DNA of 22,996 nt from Bacteroidia bacterium. GTDB taxonomy: Bacteria; Bacteroidota; Bacteroidia; Bacteroidales; GCA-2748055. Location: positions 1-22,996 of the forward strand of contig JAUVKN010000018.1 in the NCBI GenBank assembly GCA_030596245.1. The letters run 5' to 3'. The notes under the pieces are model-generated. The model made no database searches, was not told the DNA's origin, and saw only the letters and a list, made by a program, of their open reading frames with translations. Both the position numbers and the translations under genes were made by a program. Positions 1-7,247 of the stretch are shown piece after piece (position 1 is the stretch's first letter; each line of letters opens with the position of its first letter).

Positions 1-1210
1 CCAACAACCATATCTGCAATAAACTCTTGTGTTTCTGCAGAAGGTTCATGCACCAGGCCTGAAGCCGGATCGAAATATCTGAATGTCATAATTTCTCCGC
101 TGGCAGCATTGCTGTAGCAGATCAATCCGAACACGTAGTGATCGGAAGGTGCGAAGTAGTCAGCTTCAATAAATCCTCGGCACTGATCTCCAACAAAAGC
201 AGCAAGCCAACCTGAGGTAACCTCGTCACAATCAAGGATCACTTTAGCATTGACCTGACCATTGAATGCAAAGTCAGCCGGATTCACCACCCAGTCAGGA
301 GGTAGTCCGCTTTGGGGATTTACAGTCACATCAAATTCATCACAGGTTTCAAGTGCATCATCGCTGGCACAAAGTGATACGGCAGATATCCCCAATCCGA
401 CCTCTGTAATGGTCAGGTCGGTACCAGAAAGGGCCACTGTCACCACTGATTCATTGCTGCTTGAAACAGTCATAGCCAGTGCATCACCATCGGGATCTGA
501 GAAGACACCACTTACATCAATGACCTTGGTGCCAAAGAACTCATCCAGGTCCTGGTCCGGAACCGGATTATCAACCACCGGCGGATCATTCACATTATTC
601 ACTGTCACAATAAATAGATCATCCACGTTGTATTCACCATCATCGGCGTTTACTGTGACATTACATGTTCCCAGTCCCACTTCGGTAATTGTCAGGGTTG
701 TCCCGGAAAGAGCTACAGTCACAACAGTTCCATCATCACTGGTAGCAGATAGTGTCAGCGGATCGCCATCGGGATCGCTGAATACTCCAGTTACATCTAC
801 TGTTGTTGACCCAAACCCTTCGTTCAGGTTCTGGTCAGCGATTGGAACTACCACTTCTGGTGGATTGTTGGGAAGCACAGCATCCACGTTAAATTCATTA
901 GGTGCTATGGCACTTCCATTGATCATATCTGAGATGAATTCAACAGTTTCGTTCACATCATGCACAGTACCAGTAACATCATCGTAGTATCGGAATGACA
1001 ATATTTCGCCGGCTGCCGCATTGCTGTAGCAGATCACTTCAAAAATTGTCCTTCCGGTCACCGGGAATACCTTTGCGTCGGCATGTCCACGGCATTCATC
1101 GCCAACAAAGGCTCCGAGGGTTCCGGATGCTACCTCTGTGGAATTAACACTAACTGCTGCTGTTACCTGACCATTGAATGCATAATCAGATGGTGTAACT
1201 GTCCAGCCGT
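1..1210. repeat. Internal repeat: two copies of the FNGQV/GAFVGDECRG module
   Basis: The stretches at about 1-300 and 906-1210 encode the same protein module. They still share DNA, for example gacctgaccattgaatgca against tacctgaccattgaatgca, and gcattgctgtagcagatca in both. The offset is about 910 bases. The two copies enclose the cadherin-like repeats, so this is an intragenic module duplication. Confidence 0.7.
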
Positions 1211-1292
1211 GTTGGCCGAACATTACCACCGAATAACATAGCATGGAAAAGAGCAGAGCAATTCTCTTGATAATCTTCGTCGTTGTTTTCAT
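1..1292 (-). CDS. Secreted repeat protein with two AFVGDECRG-type modules and cadherin-like repeats (partial, C-terminus outside window)
   Basis: This is an open frame of 430 codons reading leftward from an ATG at 1292-1290 and leaving the window without a stop. The first 26 residues are a signal peptide (basic MKTTTKIIKR, a hydrophobic core, then MFGQ). Residues about 28-128 form a module containing FNGQVTAAV, GAFVGDECRG and SNAAAGEILSFRYYD. Residues about 135-330 hold two cadherin-like/Ig-like repeats, each with an FSDPDGD motif that usually binds calcium. A second copy of the first module starts near residue 333 (FNGQVNAKV, AAFVGDQCRG, SNAASGEIMTFRYFD). Such modules are common in long exported Bacteroidota proteins, usually with a T9SS tail, but the tail cannot be seen here. 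A surface or adhesive role is inferred. The 262-987 plus-strand open frame lies antisense to it and is a shadow. Confidence 0.85.
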   Translation of the reverse strand, partial: MKTTTKIIKRIALLFSMLCYSVVMFGQHGWTVTPSDYAFNGQVTAAVSVNSTEVASGTLGAFVGDECRGHADAKVFPVTGRTIFEVICYSNAAAGEILSFRYYDDVTGTVHDVNETVEFISDMINGSAIAPNEFNVDAVLPNNPPEVVVPIADQNLNEGFGSTTVDVTGVFSDPDGDPLTLSATSDDGTVVTVALSGTTLTITEVGLGTCNVTVNADDGEYNVDDLFIVTVNNVNDPPVVDNPVPDQDLDEFFGTKVIDVSGVFSDPDGDALAMTVSSSNESVVTVALSGTDLTITEVGLGISAVSLCASDDALETCDEFDVTVNPQSGLPPDWVVNPADFAFNGQVNAKVILDCDEVTSGWLAAFVGDQCRGFIEADYFAPSDHYVFGLICYSNAASGEIMTFRYFDPASGLVHEPSAETQEFIADMVV

Positions 1293-1912
1293 CACAATTG
1301 TCTATATGGGTTTTGGATAATATGTTCTGTATCATTACCTGCTTCGTCAATTCTTGCTTTTTTTTACAACTTGGATCTTATTGGATTCTTATGAAAATCC
1401 ATGGTAGAAAGTCATCATTAAAATGACGGCCGAAAAGAAAATTCCTGGAATTAAGAATTTCATAATCAGAATATTTTTGAAATGAGGGTTTTCCAAAAAC
1501 ATTATTTAAACTAGTCATAGTTTTCTTATTGTCAATAAGACAATTGACTAATACCCTAATTTAGATTATGAAGAATTCTTAGAAATATCGGGCTGTGTTT
1601 TTTTTTAGTCAAACCATCTGAAGGGTTAGCGTGTATTCCGTACGCTTTAGTCAAAATGTTCGAAAAAAACGCAAGTCAATATTGACTTTTAAAATATTTT
1701 GACTTGTTATGTGAAGGGCTCAATTTCTTACATGAATCGCTGCATTTATTTCACAAAGCAATTATTGTTGCTATAATTCCAATAGGGGATGCGGATTTTG
1801 ACAAAAAAACCATACAGCTTTCTGTAAAAGCTCAAATCCGGACCTATGAAAACCTTCCGCGGACTTTTACTGGAATGCCATAAATCATGCTGAAGGCACT
1901 TATTTCCCAAAG
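1293..1912. other. Divergent intergenic region, 620 bases
   Basis: This AT-rich stretch separates two divergently transcribed secreted-protein genes and should hold both promoters. I see no credible ORF. It contains a small inverted repeat at 1411-1427 (GTCAT/ATGAC), another at 1628-1646 (AGCGT/ACGCT), and the TTGACT half-site cluster listed separately. No convincing pair of Bacteroidota -33/-7 elements was found for either gene. Confidence 0.6.
1544..1704. promoter_or_regulatory. Cluster of TTGACT/AGTCAA half-sites including a 16-base palindrome
   Basis: Six copies of TTGACT or its complement lie at 1544-1549, 1607-1612, 1649-1654, 1674-1679, 1682-1687 and 1699-1704. The fourth and fifth form the perfect palindrome AAGTCAATATTGACTT at 1673-1688. 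Such density between divergent genes suggests an operator for a dimeric regulator. This is inferred from pattern alone, and the AT-rich background makes some copies possible by chance. Confidence 0.4.
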
Positions 1913-3835
1913 ATGATTACCTTTAAGAAGATGAAGAAGTTGATATTGATATTGCTTTGTAGTTTACCATTCCAGTTTACCTGGGGTTTAGGACTTTTGG
2001 ATCCGGTTGGAAAGCTATCATATCCAACTGTAATCCATTTATATCAGGTCGAAATTTTGTCATTCTCTGCCGACAGTGTAACAGACACTACCTCATACCG
2101 GAATCCTTTTCAATGGCCCTTCAGCAAGAAATCTATTTGGAACGTGCCCATTGGAAGTGAGGCTGTATATATACACGCAAAGATCCCCCCGGTGGGGGAG
2201 TTCTGCCCCCAGGCAGATGAGGATGTGATCATCATGACTCCATATGAAAAACCTCTGGCTGTATTTTACAGCAATGCTGGTTGGAGTGGGGAGGATCGTT
2301 GCGAAAGAACGGGGAATACTTTAATGCTGAATGCCCCAATACCCTTCGATTTCTACATCGACCCTGTTGAGTTGTCCAACATGGCAGCAGCTATCCTTGG
2401 TCCTGACAAAACCACCATACTTCAGACGCAGCCTTTCGCAAAGTGCCCGGGAAAAGATTATGCCACCACCATGGTCAATTATCCCAGTGTCGATCTTTAC
2501 GGGCTGGGAATTGAAGGCGCACATGGGGGCAGTGGTCTCTCTTCCATTGGAGGCACCATTCGACTTGGAGAGCTGGTTCCCGGCGGACGTATCCAGCATG
2601 CACTGAAATGTTCGGTTAGCGGAGCCTATTCACTTTATTTTGACAACACTACAAAAGGGTACAGGTGGCCTGCGTCCAAGGCTGATGACAATGCCTCAGC
2701 TACATATGGCACTATGGGGGATCCGGTCATGGATTGCAGGATGGGGGCTCTGCTTGCCATCCCTTACTGGATGGACATTGATACAATGGGATTTCAGACT
2801 GAACCCGGACTGATTATTGCCAGGGCATGCCAGGAGTACGGAATGTATATCGTGGATTCCAAAGAGGATGCCTTCAAGATCTGTACGGAATTGAGCCCGG
2901 AAGGTCGTGTGGAGAACGAATTTGAAAAATCCTGGGGGTACGCATTCACACAACATGGCAATGGAGATCTTCCCTGGTGGCAGGATATGGAATTGTTGTT
3001 CACACACCTTTATGTAATTTCAAATAATACCATAGACAATGTGGGCGGCGGCGGCGAATTCCTGGCTCCTGAAGCTCCTGATTTTTATAAAACCTACAAA
3101 TTAACCATCACAACCGAGGGAGCCGAGGGAGCCGAGGTAAGTCCCTCAGGTATCATCGAGGTGGTTCATGGACAGAAGATTTCCATAAAAGTACTGTCGG
3201 TTCCTCCTGGTTATATGTTTGACCACTGGCAACTCTTTTCCGGTGAGGCCGTAATTGCAGATACTGATTCAGCATCAACAACGGTTACACTTACGGCAGG
3301 TGATGCAGAGATCGCAGCTTTTTTTGTGGATGAGGCTTTTTCCCTGAATGTTTATATCCTGGGTAATGGAAGCATCATAAAGGATCCGGATCAAAAAAAC
3401 TATTCACCGGGAAGTGTGGTAAACCTGATAGCTGCAGCTGATTCCGGATGGATTTTTTCTGGTTGGTCGGGGTACCTGGAAGATACAATGAACCCGGTAG
3501 AGATCATCATGGAACGGGATATATCAGTTTATGCAACATTTGAAAATGCGGCCACTGGTATCCAGCTACATCCTTATGGAAAGAGGGGCAGTGTAGACCA
3601 GAAGGTGTCGCTACTCTACGATCCATCGGTCGCCATCTTGTATTTACGGTCGGTTGAAGGGGATCGGATGAAGAATATCCGGATCTTTAATGTTCAGGGA
3701 TCGCTTTTGGAGCAGGAGCATCTATCCAACACAATTGAAGTATCCTTAGAGATTGAGGAACTGCCGGCGGGAATTTACTTTATAAGGATTCAAATGGAAG
3801 GAGGGGGGGCTGAGGTTCACCGGATTGTAAAGTAA
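1913..3835 (+). CDS. T9SS-exported protein with unknown N-terminal domain and two bacterial-repeat (InlB B-like) domains
   Basis: This 640-residue protein begins with a signal peptide. The ATG at 1931 (MKKLILILLCSLPFQ) is an equally good start and gives a cleaner signal sequence. Residues about 60-390 form a domain I cannot name. Its clearest landmarks are GLSSIGGTIRLGELVPGG near 208-225, an HALK motif near 229, GYRWPASKAD near 249-258 and MGALLAIPYW near 277-286. I recall similar motifs in uncharacterised secreted proteins of other phyla, but I assign no reaction. Residues about 395-472 and 476-545 are two bacterial repeat domains (GYMFDHW and GWIFSGWSG, each ending in A-x-F). Residues about 563-640 are a T9SS type A sorting domain ending in AGIYFIRIQMEGGG...HRIVK. 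The protein is therefore expected outside the outer membrane. A gagggagcc tandem repeat encodes EGAEGAE near residue 402. Confidence 0.85.
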   Translation: MITFKKMKKLILILLCSLPFQFTWGLGLLDPVGKLSYPTVIHLYQVEILSFSADSVTDTTSYRNPFQWPFSKKSIWNVPIGSEAVYIHAKIPPVGEFCPQADEDVIIMTPYEKPLAVFYSNAGWSGEDRCERTGNTLMLNAPIPFDFYIDPVELSNMAAAILGPDKTTILQTQPFAKCPGKDYATTMVNYPSVDLYGLGIEGAHGGSGLSSIGGTIRLGELVPGGRIQHALKCSVSGAYSLYFDNTTKGYRWPASKADDNASATYGTMGDPVMDCRMGALLAIPYWMDIDTMGFQTEPGLIIARACQEYGMYIVDSKEDAFKICTELSPEGRVENEFEKSWGYAFTQHGNGDLPWWQDMELLFTHLYVISNNTIDNVGGGGEFLAPEAPDFYKTYKLTITTEGAEGAEVSPSGIIEVVHGQKISIKVLSVPPGYMFDHWQLFSGEAVIADTDSASTTVTLTAGDAEIAAFFVDEAFSLNVYILGNGSIIKDPDQKNYSPGSVVNLIAAADSGWIFSGWSGYLEDTMNPVEIIMERDISVYATFENAATGIQLHPYGKRGSVDQKVSLLYDPSVAILYLRSVEGDRMKNIRIFNVQGSLLEQEHLSNTIEVSLEIEELPAGIYFIRIQMEGGGAEVHRIVK

Positions 3836-3903
3836 TAATCGTGTTGAGATACAGGCCTTATATAGAAGAATATGATTTTACTCAAGATATCCCATAAAAA
3901 ACT

Positions 3904-4362
3904 ATGATTATGAAAAGGCTCACTCTTATCCTATTAAGCATCCTATTTATAAACAGTGCTTTCTCACAGAGCAGCTATGTGTATGATGGCTGGATCAGAA
4001 CTGATCTGAATGTGGGCGAGAACTCTTCTGAAAAGGTGCGCCAAAATAGTTTCATTGTCTCTGAGAAAGGAGCAAATGGAAATGTTTGGCTGGAGTCAGC
4101 CGAAGGTTGGTTAAAACTCTGCTATTCCATTCAATTAGGTTCAAAGAAAGACAACAAGAAAGCATATCAGGAGTCTGTACCAATCTTTGACCAGGGTTTC
4201 GTTTTATGGGAATTGGGCAAGCTCCATCGTTTGGAAGGACCTTTTTATTTTTTCGAATTTAAGATTTTCAGCATTTCTGATTCAAATGTACAGGGGAAAA
4301 ATACGAAGGTATCACTCTATTACCGATGGGTGATCAGTGAAGAACCATTCCGACAGGAGTAA
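3904..4362 (+). CDS. Small secreted protein of unknown function
   Basis: This 152-residue protein has a clear signal peptide (MKRLTLILLSILFINSAFSQ, if read from the second ATG at 3910). The mature part is rich in aromatic and charged residues, has no repeats or membrane segment, and looks like a single small beta-rich domain (ends LYYRWVISEEPFRQE). It follows the preceding T9SS protein by 68 bases on the same strand and may be co-transcribed with it. It lacks a T9SS tail, so it is probably periplasmic or surface-exposed by another route. I do not recognise the family. Confidence 0.7.
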   Translation: MIMKRLTLILLSILFINSAFSQSSYVYDGWIRTDLNVGENSSEKVRQNSFIVSEKGANGNVWLESAEGWLKLCYSIQLGSKKDNKKAYQESVPIFDQGFVLWELGKLHRLEGPFYFFEFKIFSISDSNVQGKNTKVSLYYRWVISEEPFRQE

Positions 4363-4371
4363 ATTCAATTT

Positions 4372-4629
4372 TTACTTTATATCCCTGATTTTCATTGAGA
4401 TAACCTCTCCGCTATCGGCTTCCAGCTTAAAGATTTTGTACCGGACCGATTTACCAACCAGGAGGGAGCTTGCCACAGAGTTGGAAACTCCCTCGTAGCT
4501 CAAAGTGATGAACCAGTGGGCTTTATCATTTGTTAGTTCCACTTCTTCCAGCTGAACTTTTTCGGCTTCGGGAAAGAAGGAGACCAAATATTCTATGGCC
4601 TTATTGGAGGCTTCCTTTACATCTATCAT
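4372..4629 (-). CDS. Hypothetical 85-residue protein, possibly PepSY-like
   Basis: This short cytoplasmic-looking protein has no signal peptide. It reads as one helix (EASNKAIEYLVSFFPEAEK) followed by strands, with HWFITLSYEG in the middle and FKLEADSGEVISMKIRDI at the end. That order of helix, W-x-I-T strand and D-x-x-x-GEV turn recalls PepSY-type and similar small alpha/beta domains, but the match is by eye only. It converges on the 152-residue secreted gene with nine bases between the stop codons. It lies 59 bases downstream of the rubrerythrin remnant on the same strand. Confidence 0.6.
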   Translation of the reverse strand: MIDVKEASNKAIEYLVSFFPEAEKVQLEEVELTNDKAHWFITLSYEGVSNSVASSLLVGKSVRYKIFKLEADSGEVISMKIRDIK

Positions 4630-4688
4630 ACATTGCCAAATGTAAGGAATACCAGATAGAGCAGCAAATCAATGGAAAAGAAAGAACA

Positions 4689-4850
4689 TTACCAGTTTTC
4701 CTCTCTCATTTTCATATAGGACTGTGGGTGCAGGCAGGCCGGACAATTTTCAAGTGCTTTCTCCATGATTGTTTTTTTTACAGTTCATAATAGAAAGCAT
4801 CGCGCATTACTTCCAGACTTTTCGTCCCGGTAAGCTTTATCAGGATTAAG
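4689..4850 (-). pseudogene. Decayed rubrerythrin C-terminus (rubredoxin-like tail)
   Basis: Reading leftward, the frame ending at the TAA at 4691-4689 encodes ENCPACLHPQSYMKMREENW. This is nearly the usual end of rubrerythrins, whose rubredoxin domain finishes with CPACLHPQSYFE...ENY. Just upstream, in shifted frames, are VMRDAFYYE (near 4784-4813) and CKKNNHGE, which line up with the usual V-x-x-RD...YW-x-CRxCGYxHEG stretch. In-frame stops (for example the TGA just before ACTGTAAAA) separate the pieces, and the second cysteine of the first CxxC is gone. No di-iron four-helix domain is recognisable further upstream. I read it as a truncated, frameshifted remnant. The tail match is strong; the upstream alignment is tentative. 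Confidence 0.5.
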
Positions 4851-5086
4851 GTACCCCTGGTGGGTGGAAAATGCCATAATATCCCATGGCAGCAGCATGA
4901 TCGATGCACAATTCTATGGGAGTGTGTAAGAAATTTCGTCTGTTCATATCAGGTGGTTTATGTGGTCAGCACGAACTATTTAAAGATAGGTTTTCAACTT
5001 TCTACCTTTAAAAATACAATTATCCATGGTTAAGTCAACCTATGGAAATAAATATTGGGATTGGAGGGTTTAGATAATCGATAGAG
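4692..5086. other. Intergenic stretch holding the rubrerythrin remnant and no intact gene
   Basis: Between the 85-residue gene and the first SiaC gene there are about 450 bases. Apart from the rubrerythrin tail, short open frames of about 35-40 codons exist on the minus strand (for example MLLPWDIMAFSTHQGY... near 4795-4900), but none looks like a complete gene. No hairpin terminator for the SiaC cassette was evident. Confidence 0.45.
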
Positions 5087-5458
5087 CTATTGATACTCAA
5101 TGAAATTGAATTTAATACCCAGACGGCCTTCCATGATTTCCCCCAGTTCCAGGAGTTCCGGATCATCAAATTCGAAATAGAAATTTACGGCAACCTCTTT
5201 GTTCTTCTCCTGAAGCGGTTTAAACATCCTCATGATATCGAATACGCTTTGTACCGAGGCGGTGTCTACATATTCCAGCTTAAGGTCCACCGTAGTCTTA
5301 TCGTCCGGGTTCTGAATATACTGTTCCACCCATTCCACGATAGGCTTGAAGAATTTCCGTGGGTCGGATAGTATGGAATTTCCCGATAGCTTAAAATAGC
5401 CAGGGGAGCATTCTACTTCAAGGGATTTTTTGGTAGGTTCGATACTAATATTTTCCAT
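5087..5458 (-). CDS. siaC: SiaC-family regulatory phosphoprotein (DUF1987), copy 1
   Basis: This 123-residue cytoplasmic protein has the DUF1987/SiaC layout: an N-terminal strand pair (LEVECSPGYFKLSGNSIL), SDPRKFFKPIVEWVEQYI, the LEYVDTAS motif, and a C-terminal GEIMEGRLGIKF. In the Pseudomonas SiaABCD system SiaC is phosphorylated on a threonine by the kinase SiaB, dephosphorylated by the PP2C phosphatase SiaA, and in its unphosphorylated form binds the diguanylate cyclase SiaD. The equivalent threonine here should be T66 in D-T-A-S. It is the last gene of a minus-strand cassette, 43 bases behind the 269-residue gene. No kinase, phosphatase or cyclase gene lies nearby, so its partner is unknown. 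Confidence 0.85.
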   Translation of the reverse strand: MENISIEPTKKSLEVECSPGYFKLSGNSILSDPRKFFKPIVEWVEQYIQNPDDKTTVDLKLEYVDTASVQSVFDIMRMFKPLQEKNKEVAVNFYFEFDDPELLELGEIMEGRLGIKFNFIEYQ

Positions 5459-5501
5459 ACTGTGGTTATTTCAGCGGTTTGATAGGTTTACAAATATAAT
5501 A

Positions 5502-6311
5502 TTACTCCTTTTCAAATTCAATACCAAATACCGACATAATTTCATGAGCCTTGTTCAGGTTCAGTTCGGTGAGAAGGTCTTTGTCGTTCTGCAGATTTAG
5601 ATTTTTTAACTTCTTAAGGATATCTCTCCAGTTTGAAGGGTCCTCATCACAGAGGATGGTCAGGAATTTAGCCAGGTTGGGCATGGTATTGTCAGCAATC
5701 TGCTTTTTTAACATGTCAATCACGCCCAACTCATGTAGAATCACCATCTTCAGGTTGGATTCCTCAATTTTTGCCGGTTGATCCTTATCATCATCCACAG
5801 GAATTTCCAGTGCGACCTGGCTCCTGAGGTATTCCATCAGCTTCACATTGTAGGTAAGGTCCACCATGTCGTTGTAGATGTTATACTTCTCAAAGAAGGT
5901 AGAGGCGCTGGAATTTTTGTTAAAATAGTTATAGATATCTTCCAGCTTGAAATAATTAACGAACAGGTATTTCCAGTTTTCCGAACGTTTGTCTTCCAGT
6001 AAACTTCGATGGTGTTCGATATACATGGAGGCGTTGGAGTAGTAGGTAGCCAGGAATTTACTCTTTATGTCTGTATTGTTTTCATTGTCAAAAAGAAACC
6101 GTTCAATCTTACTGATCTCGTTCACAGCCTTTCCTCTCGATGATCCGTCCACCAGGAAGTCAAATTCCCGGATCATCTTATTGATTTTCTCAATATTCGG
6201 AAGATAAATCTTGGCATTGTTGAATGGATCATCCCGTTCGATGAGGATGTTCTGTTTCAGGCACAACTCTTCCAGTTCTGTCCTCGATAATTTATTCAAT
6301 TCTTCTCCCAT
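5502..6311 (-). CDS. Unrecognised cytoplasmic protein between two SiaC genes
   Basis: This 269-residue protein has no signal peptide or membrane segment and is rich in charged residues and asparagine. It appears almost entirely helical, starting with LSRTELEELCLKQ and continuing through long amphipathic stretches (YFKLEDIYNYFNK, ILHELGVIDMLKKQIAD, WRDILKKLKNLNLQ) to an acidic end. An acidic linker (EIPVDDDKDQPAK, residues about 170-182) splits it into two helical parts. I see no kinase, GGDEF, STAS or PP2C motif. Its position between two SiaC paralogues suggests it works with them, for example as scaffold or target, but that is inference from context only. Confidence 0.8.
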   Translation of the reverse strand: MGEELNKLSRTELEELCLKQNILIERDDPFNNAKIYLPNIEKINKMIREFDFLVDGSSRGKAVNEISKIERFLFDNENNTDIKSKFLATYYSNASMYIEHHRSLLEDKRSENWKYLFVNYFKLEDIYNYFNKNSSASTFFEKYNIYNDMVDLTYNVKLMEYLRSQVALEIPVDDDKDQPAKIEESNLKMVILHELGVIDMLKKQIADNTMPNLAKFLTILCDEDPSNWRDILKKLKNLNLQNDKDLLTELNLNKAHEIMSVFGIEFEKE

Positions 6312-6435
6312 GAAAATTACAGTAACTCAATACTACAAGCAGTTACCGAATTTAGGTTTTTTTATTGAAACGGGAATAGAATTTCCGGAGGATTTAATAA
6401 AAAGATATTCCTTGAAAGGATCCTGTCACGGTGTA

Positions 6436-6813
6436 TTAATAGGGGATGTACTGAAACTCAATACCAAGGCGCTGCTCAATCATTTCTCCCAGCTCCTTCA
6501 TTTCCGGATCTTCATCTTCGATATACCAGTTGACCATTAAGACCAATCCCTTTTTCCTTACACTGTTGATCTGTCGCAGGATCTGGTAGAGAGATTGGGT
6601 GGAGGCTGTGTCGATATACTCAAGTTTGATATTGATCACAGTCTCATCTGCGGGTTGTTTCAGGTATTTAATTACCCAGTTGTTGATTGGATCAAAGAAG
6701 ATTTTGGGATCAGTTAAAATGGATCGGCCTGTGAAATTCATAATTCCATATGAGATGTCAATAGCGAGAGACTTATCTGTGTGTTTTATAATCAGGTCAT
6801 CCATAAAAATCAA
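6436..6813 (-). CDS. siaC: SiaC-family regulatory phosphoprotein (DUF1987), copy 2
   Basis: This is a paralogue of the SiaC protein at 5087-5458, sharing its length and motifs: SILTDPKIFFDPINNWV, the LEYIDTASTQS motif with the putative phosphothreonine, and GEMIEQRLGIEFQYI at the end. Identity between the two copies is roughly 40 percent by eye. The annotated ATG gives 125 residues, but the internal ATG at 6804 (MDDLIIKHTDKSL) aligns with the start of copy 1 and puts the threonine at position 66 in both, so it is probably the true start. It is the first gene of the cassette, 124 bases ahead of the 269-residue gene. Confidence 0.85.
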   Translation of the reverse strand: MIFMDDLIIKHTDKSLAIDISYGIMNFTGRSILTDPKIFFDPINNWVIKYLKQPADETVINIKLEYIDTASTQSLYQILRQINSVRKKGLVLMVNWYIEDEDPEMKELGEMIEQRLGIEFQYIPY

Positions 6814-7247
6814 GTTTCAAGTTGTGCGATAAACAACGTATGGTAATTATTTCATTCATGGATCCCTCGTTAAGTTCATGGGTCGTTTTCCTCAGGAGGA
6901 TGGCAAAGGCGAAATGGTTGCGCCACTCACCCAACCTTCAACGTACATCCTGCATCTTATATGTAAAGCAAGTTAGTAAAGATTGTTTATGGAGACGGTT
7001 AAAAAGTTATTAAGAATTGACGAATGGAGCCTTTCGCATGATCAACTGACCAGTGACTATGAGATATGAACATCTTCTGAGAAACACTGTTTTTGGGGCT
7101 TCTGCAGTTCTTATCCCTTTAAATAACTCATTCAGAAATTTAATAGCCGGCTTTGTCAAAATGTGGATAACGTTAACATCTTTTTGGCGTATTAACTGGT
7201 AGAATTTCCTCAAATTAGTTTTGTCGAACGCGAACAAATAAATTCGA
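6814..7247. other. Divergent intergenic region, about 430 bases, no credible gene
   Basis: This stretch separates the minus-strand SiaC cassette from the plus-strand polysaccharide block and should carry both promoters. Short frames at 6822-7013 (plus) and 7010-7237 (minus) lack recognisable domains. The latter would start only ten bases from the opposing sugar transferase start, which leaves no room for a promoter. No NusG/UpxY-type antiterminator, often found ahead of Bacteroides capsule operons, is present. Confidence 0.5.
7216..7223 (+). promoter_or_regulatory. Candidate -7 promoter element (TAGTTTTG)
   Basis: TAGTTTTG matches the Bacteroidota -7 consensus TAnnTTTG exactly and lies 24 bases before the sugar transferase ATG. 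The expected TTTG element 19-21 bases upstream is missing; the nearest, at 7183-7186, is 29 bases away. The call is therefore weak. Confidence 0.25.

Noticed and set aside
262..987. A 241-codon plus-strand open frame rich in Ser and Thr
   Set aside because: It lies antisense to the secreted repeat gene (1-1292, minus), has the low-complexity composition typical of such shadows, and has no domain or signal peptide.
1750..1777. TTCACA with TATAAT 16 bases later, resembling an E. coli sigma-70 promoter ahead of 1913
   Set aside because: Bacteroidota primary sigma factor uses TTTG/TAnnTTTG elements, and such AT-rich matches are expected by chance here.
4359..4375. A 5-base inverted repeat (GTAAA/TTTAC) across the two convergent stop codons at 4362 and 4372, considered as a bidirectional terminator
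   Set aside because: The stem is short and made almost only of A-T pairs, and there is no convincing T tract on either strand.
6822..7013. A 63-codon plus-strand frame between the SiaC cassette and the sugar transferase gene
   Set aside because: Composition is irregular, no motif or signal peptide is present, and an alternative frame across the same bases is equally open.
7010..7237. A 75-codon minus-strand frame ahead of the sugar transferase gene, considered as a truncated NusG/UpxY-type regulator
   Set aside because: It shows no KOW or NGN motif, starts ten bases from the opposing gene with no room for a promoter, and has no recognisable domain.
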